Source: CTSoil-075 sp042610375 (GTDB taxonomy: Bacteria; Bacillota; Negativicutes; DSM-13327). From it: a stretch of 64,000 bases of DNA. The stretch covers positions 310,001 through 374,000 of the forward strand of contig NZ_JBGJZL010000003.1 of assembly GCF_042610375.1 (NCBI RefSeq). The letters are read 5' to 3'. Below the pieces are notes generated by a model. That model made no database searches. It worked only from the letters and a program-made list of their open reading frames with translations, and was not told the DNA's origin. Of the stretch, positions 17,298 through 25,670 are shown piece after piece (the stretch's first letter is position 1; the number at the start of each line of letters is the position of its first letter). The translations under genes and the position numbers were made by a program.

Positions 17298-18128
17298 TTA
17301 ATTTAAGCTGATGACTACTGTCGTTCCTTCGCCAGGAGAACTCTTTAAGTCAAGTGTAGCGCCAATTATACGCACATCATTCTTTAAATTTTTAAGACCG
17401 AAAGAGGTTTTCTTTATTAATACTTTTTCCACATCAAAACCCTTACCATTATCAGTGACTGCCATGGAACATTGATGAGTATCTTCTAGTAAGCTAACAT
17501 TTACTTGTGTGGCTGCAGCATGTTTACGAATATTGAGCAGGAGTTCTTGTAAAATACGAAGCAATTTACTTTTAACTTGGTTATCAAATTTAGAGCTAAT
17601 GTTACCTTTAATACGCAAATTCACTACAATATCGTGTTTTTTTTGGAATTGGTCAAGATGTTCTTGCACTTTACTGATCAAGTTGATATTCTCTTCAGTG
17701 ACTTTCTGTAATGCAAAAATATGTTGCCGAATATCTGCATCCGTCAGTTTGATTGCTTCGTGTAGTTCTTGTACTGCAGCCATTGGTTCACGCTTTTGCG
17801 TTAGTGCTGTTTCGATTTCTAATACTTTCACATTCATAAAAAATAAGGCTTGGGAAACGCTATCGTGAATTTCCCGGGCAATACGATCTCGTTCTTGTAA
17901 AACAGCTGTATCTTCTTTCTCTTTTTGCAATTTGTCATAAAGATTTTCTAACATGGCAAAAATACCGTGGAAATAAAATAGAAATAAGATTCCAGCCACG
18001 ACAGCGACCAGCAAATTTCCCCAGTCCATGGATATGTAATGTAAAAATTCATGGCGTACAAATTCAAATATACCAATGAATAGAGCGGGGAATAATGCAG
18101 AGAGCCACTTCATTTTTGTAATGTTCAT
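17298..18128 (-). CDS. NarX/DegS-type sensor histidine kinase
   Basis: 276 aa. Two N-terminal membrane helices with only a short external loop, then the HisKA_3 dimerisation box (RDRIAREIHDSVSQALFF) and a HATPase_c domain (LLLNIRKHAAATQVNV, DNGKGFDVEKV, GEGTTVVISL). No separate sensor domain is seen, as in intramembrane-sensing kinases of the LiaS/DesK kind. ATG follows GAGGTG. Confidence 0.92.
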   Translation of the reverse strand: MNITKMKWLSALFPALFIGIFEFVRHEFLHYISMDWGNLLVAVVAGILFLFYFHGIFAMLENLYDKLQKEKEDTAVLQERDRIAREIHDSVSQALFFMNVKVLEIETALTQKREPMAAVQELHEAIKLTDADIRQHIFALQKVTEENINLISKVQEHLDQFQKKHDIVVNLRIKGNISSKFDNQVKSKLLRILQELLLNIRKHAAATQVNVSLLEDTHQCSMAVTDNGKGFDVEKVLIKKTSFGLKNLKNDVRIIGATLDLKSSPGEGTTVVISLN

Positions 18129-18275
18129 AAAAACACCTCTAATAAAATAGTAGCAGTTGTCGGTTATTCTAATTTGAATTTTATGTTAATTCTACGATGA
18201 ACAAATAGATAATAAGTAAGACACATAACCTACTTACATCCAGCCTACTAAGTCCTATTACAGTTCGACTGGCAT

Positions 18276-18884
18276 TCAAACAAGATGTCTGACTTTAAAA
18301 GTTACACCGGCTTGCTTAGCAATCTCTCTACATGCCTCGATATCTTCTTTAGGCATAACATCCACTACGGATAATACTACCGTAGGGATATATTTCTTAC
18401 ATTTATTGGCAAAATCTAATAAAGCATCAAAAGATTTTTCTCCATAATTAGATTGGCAGATTGCTTGATAGGTTGCACCATCTTTTGCATTTAGACTAAT
18501 TGAGATACCATCGATCCAGTTTGCTAGTAATGGAGTAATATCCTTTCCGTAAATCAGGTTGGCATGACCATTTGTGTTGATACGAATAGGAATCGTATAT
18601 TTTTCTTTTAGTTTTTTACATATATCGATGATATCATAAATACGCATTGTTGGTTCCCCATAACCACAAAATACAAATTCCTGATAGTGAGTAATCTCTC
18701 TTTGGGTGATGTCTTCAATAATCTCCTCAACGGTAGGCTCTTTTTCAAGCCAAAGATCTATTTCACTTCCAACACCGTTCGGATTGTTTCTAACACAAAA
18801 AGAGCAACTATTGGTACAACGGTTAGTAATATTCAGATACAATGAATTCCCTAATTCGTAACTAATTGTCATTGTTAGATTCAT
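18276..18884 (-). CDS. TatD-linked radical SAM protein
   Basis: 202 aa, a compact radical SAM enzyme with C-x3-C-x2-C in NRCTNSCSFCVRN and the SAM-binding GYGEPTMR. It fits the short TatD-associated radical SAM family of Firmicutes; its substrate is unknown. Alternative start at 18872 would remove four residues. It stands alone on the minus strand behind leader L6, so it is a member of the sulfur regulon, which gives a context clue absent from the family description. Confidence 0.85.
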   Translation of the reverse strand: MNLTMTISYELGNSLYLNITNRCTNSCSFCVRNNPNGVGSEIDLWLEKEPTVEEIIEDITQREITHYQEFVFCGYGEPTMRIYDIIDICKKLKEKYTIPIRINTNGHANLIYGKDITPLLANWIDGISISLNAKDGATYQAICQSNYGEKSFDALLDFANKCKKYIPTVVLSVVDVMPKEDIEACREIAKQAGVTFKVRHLV

Positions 18885-18904
18885 TCCCTCACAATTTATT
18901 TAAT

Positions 18905-18970
18905 AAAAAAAGGCAAAAAAGATTCTTTTTAAGAATCTTTTTTGCCTTCAGTACATTATACTGATCAGTC
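18905..18970 (-). promoter_or_regulatory. Sulfur-island leader L6 (minus strand)
   Basis: On the minus strand GACTGATCAG and CTGAAGGC: inner pairs TCAG/CTGA around a 9-base loop; the outer stem keeps only the C/G pair. The terminator AAAAAAGATTCTT/AAGAATCTTTTTT follows. Confidence 0.68.
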
Positions 18971-19272
18971 AAATCAATCTATTTGATTATAATAATTATA
19001 TTTCATTAATTTTATTTGTCAATATACTAAGTCGTGGTGAAGTGTCTTTATAAAAGTCATTTGTTAGCAATTCTGCGGTCAGAAGAACGAAGAAAAGTGG
19101 ACTTTTTCGCTCGAAAAAGCATTACGCTTTAAGTAAATGGCTTTTATCTAAAGCTATTGACAGAATAGAAAGGGTCATGTATTCTATAAAACATAGGAAG
19201 TGCTTTATCTCATTTTATGGGATGAATCGTTGATATTGCATCTGGAAAACGAATATAGTATCGATTTTTAAA
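18971..19272. other. Intergenic region with the promoter of nitrogenase-like operon 1
   Basis: A sigma-A-type promoter is visible on the plus strand: TTGACA (19157-19162), 17-base spacer, TATTCT (19180-19185), giving a start near 19192 and a leader transcript running into L21. The part 19060-19150 has no coding signal. Confidence 0.55.
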
Positions 19273-19332
19273 TTAACTGGCTTTTAAAAAAAAGAGGTTA
19301 AACTACATTTTTGTAGTTTAACCTCTTTTTTC
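19273..19332 (+). promoter_or_regulatory. Sulfur-island leader L21 before nitrogenase-like operon 1
   Basis: TTAACTGG..AGGTTAA with inner stem CTTTT/AAAAG, a different inner stem sequence that keeps complementarity and the TGG/AG internal loop. AAAGAGGTTAAACTAC pairs with GTAGTTTAACCTCTTT as terminator, followed by a T-run. Confidence 0.72.
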
Positions 19333-19407
19333 GTAATCAGAGAGTATGACGCTTTCTGGGGTTACAAGCAAGGCAACTAAGGCTTGGTGCAAGCCAAGTT
19401 TTCTTTG
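19333..19407 (+). repeat. Dispersed two-hairpin repeat, copy upstream of nitrogenase-like operon 1
   Basis: GTAATCAGAGAG..CTTTCTGGGGTTAC hairpin, then GCAACTAAGGCTTGGTGC and AAGCCAAGTTTTCTTT. The second half is nearly identical to the 42.0 kb copy. Confidence 0.75.
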
Positions 19408-19506
19408 AGATATATGGAAAAATAATATATCTCTTTAGCTGGAAAACATCAGCTTCCTTGGTGATGATGACTTATTGTTAAATATTATTCTGTTGGAGGT
19501 TATCAA

Positions 19507-20847
19507 ATGACGACATTTATCGAACGTCCGAAGTTTACCTGCGCTCTTGGTGGTGCCATTGTTACCTTGTCTTCCATCCATAGGACTGTTCCCATTGTTC
19601 ATTCTTCTGGAGGGTGTGCGCAGGCATTATCCAATACATATAACACGGCAGGTGGCTATAAGGGCACTGGTTATTGTGGTGGGACGATGATACCCACTTC
19701 AAGTATTGTTGAAAAAGATATTGTTTTTGGGGGGGAAGATCGGCTAGAAGAGCAGATCGGCAGTACCATCAACGCTTTAGATGCTGACCTTTATTTTGTG
19801 GTGACTGGGTGCCAGGTTGAAATTATTGGTGATGATGCCGTGGGTGTGACCAATCGTTTTAAAAATGGCAAAGAATCTGTGCTTGTCGCTAATACGCCAG
19901 GCTTTTTAGGTAACAGCTATAAAGGGTATGATGTAGTACTTAGCACGATTGTTGCTGATCTTATTGAAAAGAAAGAAACAAAAGATAGAAAAACAGTAAA
20001 TATTCTAGGGATTGTACCTGGGCAAGATGTTTTCTTTCGAGGAAATATTCGAGGGATTAAACATTTATTAAACCAACTCGGTATAAAAGTCAATAGTTTC
20101 TTTGGTGACGGCGAAACGGTAGAAAAGATAAAACAATATGGGGATGCTGCACTTACCATCGTCTTTTCAGATCACTATGGAATTGATACTGCAAAAGTTT
20201 TTAAAGAAAAGCACAATATTCCTTATATTACAGCGGATCTTCCTATCGGTGAAACAACAACAAATGCATTGTTGTATAAAGTGGGTGAGGAACTTGGTAT
20301 TGGTCCAGAAGCAATTGCTACACTGATTGCTGACGAGAAAACCTATTACTATAGTTACCTAGAACGAATTTTGGATATCTACAGTGATATTGACCTTCAA
20401 CGATATGCCATTGTTTCAACCGATGCGAATTATGCCTTTTCATTAATCAGCTTTCTAGCTGATGATCTGGGCTGGGTTCCACATCTTGCTGTGATTAATG
20501 ACACCATTGATGAGGAAAGCAAAGAACAATATGCACTTAAATTTAAGCAATTAAGTTCAGAAACGAAACCAAAAGTAATATTTGAAGAACATGCTGGACA
20601 ACTTTTGAAGCACATTAGACAAAGTTGGCCTGATAATAATAATGAAAAATATTATGATTCCCTTAGCCCTGCTTTCTTAATTGGTAGCAGTCTTGAGGGG
20701 AGTACGGCAGTGAAAATTGGTGCAACCTTCCTGCCTGTTGCGTTCCCAATTACGAATAGAGTGGTGCTAGACAAAGGTTACACTGGATACAGGGGTGCTC
20801 TATCCCTCGCAGAAGATATTTTTTCAGTACTAGTAAGTAATCGATAA
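19507..20847 (+). CDS. Nitrogenase-like beta/NifN-K type subunit, copy 1
   Basis: 446 aa, NifK/NifN-like oxidoreductase. It opens with FIERPKFTCALGGAIVTL, which resembles NifK/NifN. Cys37 (SSGGC), Cys57 (GTGYC) and Cys102 (VVTGC) match the three cluster-bridging cysteines of NifK (C70, C95, C153). ATG follows TTGGAGG. It lies 17 bases before the NifD-like gene, so the two would form an alpha2-beta2 enzyme. It has the same length and plan as the gene at 31499 (roughly half of residues identical by eye), so the units are paralogous. Most likely a thioether or other organosulfur reductase of the Mar-like group rather than a dinitrogen reductase (inference). Confidence 0.87.
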   Translation: MTTFIERPKFTCALGGAIVTLSSIHRTVPIVHSSGGCAQALSNTYNTAGGYKGTGYCGGTMIPTSSIVEKDIVFGGEDRLEEQIGSTINALDADLYFVVTGCQVEIIGDDAVGVTNRFKNGKESVLVANTPGFLGNSYKGYDVVLSTIVADLIEKKETKDRKTVNILGIVPGQDVFFRGNIRGIKHLLNQLGIKVNSFFGDGETVEKIKQYGDAALTIVFSDHYGIDTAKVFKEKHNIPYITADLPIGETTTNALLYKVGEELGIGPEAIATLIADEKTYYYSYLERILDIYSDIDLQRYAIVSTDANYAFSLISFLADDLGWVPHLAVINDTIDEESKEQYALKFKQLSSETKPKVIFEEHAGQLLKHIRQSWPDNNNEKYYDSLSPAFLIGSSLEGSTAVKIGATFLPVAFPITNRVVLDKGYTGYRGALSLAEDIFSVLVSNR

Positions 20848-20864
20848 TATGAGGAGGAGTAACA

Positions 20865-22400
20865 ATGTCTAAATTGACGCAAGGTCTTACCTATAATTAT
20901 CTAGGAGCTGAAGAACCACCTACGAGAGAAGAACGGATCGAGGCTTGTAATGCTTTTGGCGGTTCTTGTAATAGTTTGAAAATTGGCATGGGGCAAGGGT
21001 GCACCAAACATAATAGTAGAAAATTTGCTCAGGGCGGTGGCTGCCAATTGAATTTGGCTTTAGGTATTGTTAGTAGTTTTCAAAATGTAGTTATTATCAT
21101 TCATGGTCCTCTTGGTTGCGCCTCAACAAATCTAGGGGTGGCTGGATTTAGAAAAACAGCAAGTGCATTAAAATTAAAACCAAGTACTGATAATATTTGG
21201 ATACATACAAATTTGGGTGAAAATGATGTTATTTCAGGTGGTATTGAAAAATTGCGTGCAGCAGTATTATATGCGGAAAAAGAATACCGTCCAGATGCCA
21301 TTATCATTGGTAATACTTGCGTACCTGGTATTATAGGCGATGATATTGATAGTTTACTCGATGAACTAGGACGGCAGCTTGCAGCTAAAATAGTACCTGT
21401 CCATTGTGAAGGGTTTAAGAGCAAATTTGTTGCTACGGGTTATGATTCTGCTTATCATGGAGTATTAAGAAAATTAATTGAACCAGCTGCAAAATATGAT
21501 AGCGTTCTTCCTAATGACGTTAAAGCTGAAAAAGGGAAGAATCCTGATAATAAGATTGTCAATCTTTTAAATGTGGGTTCTAACAGTCAAGGGGATGAAG
21601 TGGAATTGAAAAGACTTCTTACAGCCCTAGGGCTAGAGGTACGTGTTCTACCACTACATGCTAGTATAGAAGATATTTCGCGTATCGGTGAAGCGGCACT
21701 CAATGTTAGTATTTGTGCAACTCACGATGATTACCTTGTTGGTCATCTGAAAGAACGTTTTGGTACAGAATATATGATGGATACTTTGCCGATTGGGATT
21801 AAAAATACCAATCAATGGTTGCGCCAGATTGCAGAATTTTTCCACTTAGAAACGGAAGTGGAAAAATTGATTACACTCGAGACTGAGCAACTTGAAAAAG
21901 CTCTTGCACCTTTTAAAGAACAATTGAAAGGAAAAAGCATATATGTAGGTGGCGGTGAAGCTCGTATTTTTACAACGGCAGAGTTTTATCAAACCTCATT
22001 AGGTATGAATGTTATTGGGCTCAAACCACATAATTTTGACCGTTTTGCCATTCCTATGATTGATGATATTAATGATCAGGAGGCTGTCGTTCATGTGGCA
22101 CCAGGGCAACCGGCCGAAGAATTAGTTCTGCTTAAAAAATTAAAACCAGACATTTACGTTGGTCATGGCGGGGCAAATGCTTGGATTAACAAACTAGGTA
22201 TTCCGGCGATTCCTCTATATGGACAGTCGATCAATTATATCGGGTATTCTGGTGCATTTGAGTTAGCCAGAAAAGCGGTAAAGATACTCAAGAATACTTC
22301 TTTTTCCCAAAAAATATCATCAAATCTTGCTTTACCATTTAAACCAGTATGGTATGAGACCGATCCTTTTGAAAACATCAAAGAAGCACCACAGAATTAA
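20865..22400 (+). CDS. Nitrogenase-like alpha/NifD type subunit, copy 1
   Basis: 511 aa. Cys60, Cys85 (HGPLGC) and Cys152 (IGNTC) match the P-cluster cysteines of NifD (C62, C88, C154). Cys284 in ALNVSICATHDD aligns with the FeMo-cofactor ligand Cys275. The position of the other ligand, His442, is Ile in NYIGYSGAFELAR. An N-terminal segment has three more cysteines (C28, C35, C46) shared with copy 2 and not typical of NifD. So it probably carries a P-like cluster and a NifB-derived cluster bound by one Cys only. Co-transcribed with the preceding beta gene and the cysteine synthase that follows. Confidence 0.87.
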   Translation: MSKLTQGLTYNYLGAEEPPTREERIEACNAFGGSCNSLKIGMGQGCTKHNSRKFAQGGGCQLNLALGIVSSFQNVVIIIHGPLGCASTNLGVAGFRKTASALKLKPSTDNIWIHTNLGENDVISGGIEKLRAAVLYAEKEYRPDAIIIGNTCVPGIIGDDIDSLLDELGRQLAAKIVPVHCEGFKSKFVATGYDSAYHGVLRKLIEPAAKYDSVLPNDVKAEKGKNPDNKIVNLLNVGSNSQGDEVELKRLLTALGLEVRVLPLHASIEDISRIGEAALNVSICATHDDYLVGHLKERFGTEYMMDTLPIGIKNTNQWLRQIAEFFHLETEVEKLITLETEQLEKALAPFKEQLKGKSIYVGGGEARIFTTAEFYQTSLGMNVIGLKPHNFDRFAIPMIDDINDQEAVVHVAPGQPAEELVLLKKLKPDIYVGHGGANAWINKLGIPAIPLYGQSINYIGYSGAFELARKAVKILKNTSFSQKISSNLALPFKPVWYETDPFENIKEAPQN

Positions 22401-22433
22401 GAATATAAATGAAAGATTAAAGGAGGAAAAAGA

Positions 22434-23396
22434 ATGGCTGTTATCGTGGATAATCTGACAGAACTGATAGGTAATACCCCATTGCTGCGACCGAATTCCT
22501 TTTCAAAACTTGCCCGAGTGAAAAGTGATCTATTGTTAAAGCTTGAATATTTTAATCCACTAGGTAGTGTAAAAGATAGAATTGGTCATGCAATGATTAT
22601 AGACGCTGAAAAAAAAGGTTTGCTTATGAAGGGAACAGTGATTATTGAACCGACTAGCGGCAATACAGGAGTCGCTCTTGCTTTTGTTGCTGCTGCGAAA
22701 GGTTATAAAATTGTGCTTACTATGCCAGATACCATGAGTATAGAGCGCCAATCGTTGCTAAAAGCTCTCGGTGCCGAACTTGTGCTTACGCCAGGCGCTA
22801 ATGGGATGAAAGGGGCAATTCGCAAGGCTGAAGAACTTTCTGCACAGATTCCAAACTCTATCATATTGCAACAGTTTAATAATCCTGCCAACCCAGCAAT
22901 CCATCGTGAAACGACAGCGGAGGAAATCTGGAGTGATACAAATGGCAAAGTTGATATTTTTGTCGCAGGTGTGGGTACAGGAGGAACAATTACAGGGGTT
23001 GGGGAAGTGCTTAAAGCAAAAAATCCAAACATCAAGATTATTGCCGTTGAGCCAAATAATTCTGCTGTATTGTCAGGCGACAACCCTGGTCCACATAAGA
23101 TTCAAGGCATCGGTGCTGGTTTTGTGCCAAAGGTCTTTAAACGCCAAGTAATTGATGAGATCTTTAAAGTAACGGATGAAGAGGCCATTGATACTTCACG
23201 AGTCCTTGCCAGAGAAGAAGGTCTGCTTGTGGGGATTTCTTCTGGTGCAGCTACTTTTGCAGCTGCTCATATTGCTAGGCGTCCAGAGAATGTAGGTAAA
23301 ACCATTGTTGTATTGCTTCCTGATACAGGTGAAAGATATCTATCCACAGTTTTGTTTAAAAGTCCGACAGATGAAGGAAGTAAATACTGGTTTTAA
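22434..23396 (+). CDS. cysK: Cysteine synthase family enzyme, paired with nitrogenase-like unit 1
   Basis: 320 aa. PLP lysine in NPLGSVKDRIG, substrate loop EPTSGNTGVAL and phosphate loop VGTGGTITGVGE define an O-acetylserine sulfhydrylase-type fold. ATG follows AAAGGAGG, 34 bases after the NifD-like stop. Ordinary CysK adds sulfide to O-acetylserine. Being locked in an operon with a putative C-S cleaving enzyme, it may trap the released sulfide or thiol directly (inference). Many CysK proteins read LNPxGSVKDR with Asn, as here; substrate range cannot be read from sequence. A terminator follows. Confidence 0.9.
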   Translation: MAVIVDNLTELIGNTPLLRPNSFSKLARVKSDLLLKLEYFNPLGSVKDRIGHAMIIDAEKKGLLMKGTVIIEPTSGNTGVALAFVAAAKGYKIVLTMPDTMSIERQSLLKALGAELVLTPGANGMKGAIRKAEELSAQIPNSIILQQFNNPANPAIHRETTAEEIWSDTNGKVDIFVAGVGTGGTITGVGEVLKAKNPNIKIIAVEPNNSAVLSGDNPGPHKIQGIGAGFVPKVFKRQVIDEIFKVTDEEAIDTSRVLAREEGLLVGISSGAATFAAAHIARRPENVGKTIVVLLPDTGERYLSTVLFKSPTDEGSKYWF

Positions 23397-23409
23397 TAGT
23401 TAAACATGG

Positions 23410-23449
23410 AAATAAACCGTAAAAAGCGTGGGCTTTTTACGGTTTATTT
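23410..23449 (+). terminator. Terminator of nitrogenase-like operon 1
   Basis: AATAAACCGTAAAAAGC and GCTTTTTACGGTTTATT form a long perfect hairpin. Confidence 0.85.
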
Positions 23450-23529
23450 AAGATTAGTACGATGGTATAAGTTCCCTTGATACCAGGATGATAGATGGGA
23501 TTTGATACTGGGCAAGGAGGCATTTGATA

Positions 23530-23946
23530 TTGAGAAACCTAGTTCTCCGCGGCTTATGGATCATGATTTTTGTCCTTATCTTGATGGGAATTCCAAGTGT
23601 GTTACTTTTTTCAGATGTATCCTTTGGTACCGCGGATCCACATCAGATCATTTTATCATCTCGCGATGATCCGCGAACAACCCAGACCATAACATGGAGA
23701 ATGGATTTTGATGCTGACAGAGGGCAATTACAGCATGTGGAGCATAATGAGAAAAAGCCTTTTCCCTATGACGTTCGAACCGTCACTGCAAAAGTAGAAA
23801 AAATATCGACACATACTGAAAATCTAAGCATACATTCGGTGACGTTGCAGAGGCTAAAACCTGGAACTCGTTATCATTACCGAGTAGGATATGGGAATGT
23901 ATGGAGTGAATGGTATAGTTTTACTACTGCGGATGGGAACTTATAA
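23530..23946 (+). CDS. Stand-alone purple-acid-phosphatase N-terminal domain protein
   Basis: 138 aa from a TTG at 23530, 9 bases after AAGGAGG; a TTG at 23524 is too close. A membrane helix (LWIMIFVLILMGIPSVLLF) is followed by a fibronectin-like domain of the purple acid phosphatase N-terminal type (DPHQIILSSRDDPRTTQTITW, LKPGTRYHYRVG, WSEWYSFTTADGN). In full proteins a metallophosphatase domain follows at exactly this point; here a stop codon comes and no phosphatase motif lies downstream. It is either a remnant of a phosphatase or a separate exported binding domain. Confidence 0.65.
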   Translation: MRNLVLRGLWIMIFVLILMGIPSVLLFSDVSFGTADPHQIILSSRDDPRTTQTITWRMDFDADRGQLQHVEHNEKKPFPYDVRTVTAKVEKISTHTENLSIHSVTLQRLKPGTRYHYRVGYGNVWSEWYSFTTADGNL

Positions 23947-24061
23947 AAGTGTGAAATATATTGAAAAGAAAATAGTAATGTGGGATCATTGAAGAAAATA
24001 AATAAAGCTTGCATTTTTCTTTTCTTTGAGTATAATGAAAACAAAAACATATTTGCCCTTT

Positions 24062-24136
24062 GGCTGGTTAGATGAGAACTAAAGGCTAAAGAGATATTTC
24101 TTGTACAAGAGATATCTCTTTAGCCTTTAGTTTTTT
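24062..24136 (+). promoter_or_regulatory. Sulfur-island leader L7
   Basis: GGCTGGTTAG and CTAAAGGCT: inner TTAG/CTAA, outer with one G-T wobble. CTAAAGGCTAAAGAGATAT pairs with ATATCTCTTTAGCCTTTAG as a very long terminator stem, followed by six T. Confidence 0.77.
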
Positions 24137-24230
24137 ATCTTTAGAAGGAGGTTTTAATTGGCTACAATGGTAAGTTAGAAAAAAGTATTCCCCAATGCTA
24201 AATTAAGTTATGAAAAAAGGAGAGTTTTTT

Positions 24231-25268
24231 ATGGCGAATGCAAAGGCAATTAAAAAGATTTTAGCAGGTATTGTTGGTTTGGCAGTCGTAGGTGCCATTG
24301 CTTACGGTGCTAATGTTGGGAATCAGCAAGCAGCGGCTGGGCAAAATGGAAAAGCGAAGTCTGAGGATGGTTTGTTTCCGATTCGTACCGTATCACAGAC
24401 CGCTTGCGGCTCTACACCTTGGATTGTAACTGATCAATTGGGATTTTTTAAAGAAGAGGGGCTCAAAATAGTATACACTGGAGATACCCAGCCAAATCAA
24501 ATCGTTCCATCCATTCTGAATGGTAACAATGATGTTAGCAGTGCTCATCCTAATTCTTTGGCGGTTGCCATCGCTGGTGGCGCTAAGATAAAAGGAGTTG
24601 TTGAAGCTGGGATCGACCCTGCGCCAGATCAGGATCCTAAGCTGCGTCATATGAATTGGTATATCAATCCTAATGTTACACCGGGTATTAAATCCTTTGC
24701 TGATTTAAACAAATTACCAGGGCAGGTAAAATTTTCTCTTATTACCACTAACCAATGTTCAGATTTCTTAGCGAATAATATTGCGGATCATAACCAATTT
24801 CCAAGACAAAAAATTGAGTGGGTAACTATGCCTGACGTACAGGCAGTACAGGCTTTAAAACAAGGATTGGTAGGCGTAAGTGGCGTGCATCCTCCTTTTT
24901 ATAAATCAATGGAAGAAGCGGGTATGGTGAAAATTGCTGATAGCTTAGATGCTGGTTTGGGTGTAGGTGGCGGTATCGGGTATTATTATTTTACTATCGA
25001 CTTTATTGAAAAAAATCCGGAAATTGTAAAAAAATTCGCTAGGGCTATTATAAAAGGTCAAAAATGGGCTAATGATCACCCCGAAGAAGCTCGCAAGATG
25101 ACAGAAGACTGGATTAAAGTACCCGTTAATGCTACTCACTATTATGCAACAGGTACTGAAATTACTCCAGAACTCGTTCGCCCATGGATTGAGGATTTAG
25201 AAAATGCAGGTGTAATTCCTAAAGGAAAAGTTAAGCCTGAAGATCTTCTTTATATTGCTCCTAAATAA
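24231..25268 (+). CDS. SsuA/NMT1-type ABC substrate-binding protein
   Basis: 345 aa from ATG 24231 (AAAGGAG upstream; an earlier ATG contains this site). Hydrophobic signal-like segment (ILAGIVGLAVVGAIAYGA), no lipobox cysteine. The mature part has the periplasmic-binding layout of the sulfonate/nitrate/taurine group: STPWIVTDQLGFFKEEGLKI, then SVSSAHPNSLAVAI-type loop and KNPEIVKKFARAI. Likely binds a sulfonate or other organosulfur compound (inference from the family and the island). Sits alone behind L7, upstream of two permeases. Confidence 0.85.
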   Translation: MANAKAIKKILAGIVGLAVVGAIAYGANVGNQQAAAGQNGKAKSEDGLFPIRTVSQTACGSTPWIVTDQLGFFKEEGLKIVYTGDTQPNQIVPSILNGNNDVSSAHPNSLAVAIAGGAKIKGVVEAGIDPAPDQDPKLRHMNWYINPNVTPGIKSFADLNKLPGQVKFSLITTNQCSDFLANNIADHNQFPRQKIEWVTMPDVQAVQALKQGLVGVSGVHPPFYKSMEEAGMVKIADSLDAGLGVGGGIGYYYFTIDFIEKNPEIVKKFARAIIKGQKWANDHPEEARKMTEDWIKVPVNATHYYATGTEITPELVRPWIEDLENAGVIPKGKVKPEDLLYIAPK

Positions 25269-25373
25269 TAAGACTAGATCATTATTGCAGAAATCATGAT
25301 CATGTATAATAAATCCAATTAATGAAAATGTGGGCAATAATAAATTTAAAATAAAAAATGTATGTGTTCTTAT

Positions 25374-25446
25374 GCTGATTAGTAAAGAGCTAAAGGCTGA
25401 TAAAGTGTTTCTTCTGTGAAGAAATTTTTTTCAGCCTTTTATTTTT
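25374..25446 (+). promoter_or_regulatory. Sulfur-island leader L8 (first of a tandem)
   Basis: GCTGATTAG and CTAAAGGC: inner TTAG/CTAA, outer GC/GC. AAAGGCTGA..TCAGCCTTTT is the terminator, with a T-run. It lies between the binding-protein gene and the next leader L9. Confidence 0.7.
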
Positions 25447-25483
25447 TAAAGAAGAGCATAAGTAAACAATAATGTATACAACA

Positions 25484-25541
25484 AGCTGGTCAGCGATAGA
25501 AACTGAAGGCTGCGGATATCGTGGTTTTCAGTTTCTTTCTA
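25484..25541 (+). promoter_or_regulatory. Sulfur-island leader L9 (second of a tandem)
   Basis: AGCTGGTCAG and CTGAAGGCT: outer AGC/GCT, inner TCAG/CTGA. GAAACTGAA pairs with TTCAGTTTC for the terminator. Only 38 bases after L8, so two serial stops precede the permease genes. Confidence 0.7.
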
Positions 25542-25559
25542 TTGAAGGAGGTGATTGTT

Positions 25560-25670
25560 ATGGTTTGTATTTATCCAAGCAGCAAGCCGTGCACCGTGAA
25601 ACATGGTTTACATTATGTTGAATTTCCATTACCAGAAAAAAATTGGTATATAAGGAGGAAAACGTTATGA
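25560..25670 (+). CDS. Small ORF (36 aa) coupled to the first permease gene
   Basis: 36 codons with a near-perfect ribosome site (AAGGAGGTGATTGTT before ATG). Its last codons contain the ribosome site of the next gene, and its TGA overlaps that gene's ATG (ATGA at 25667-25670). Sequence begins MVCIYPSSKPCTVKHG; two cysteines and two histidines, no signal. Not recognised. It could be a leader peptide coupling translation or a small metal/thiol-binding protein. Confidence 0.55.
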   Translation: MVCIYPSSKPCTVKHGLHYVEFPLPEKNWYIRRKTL

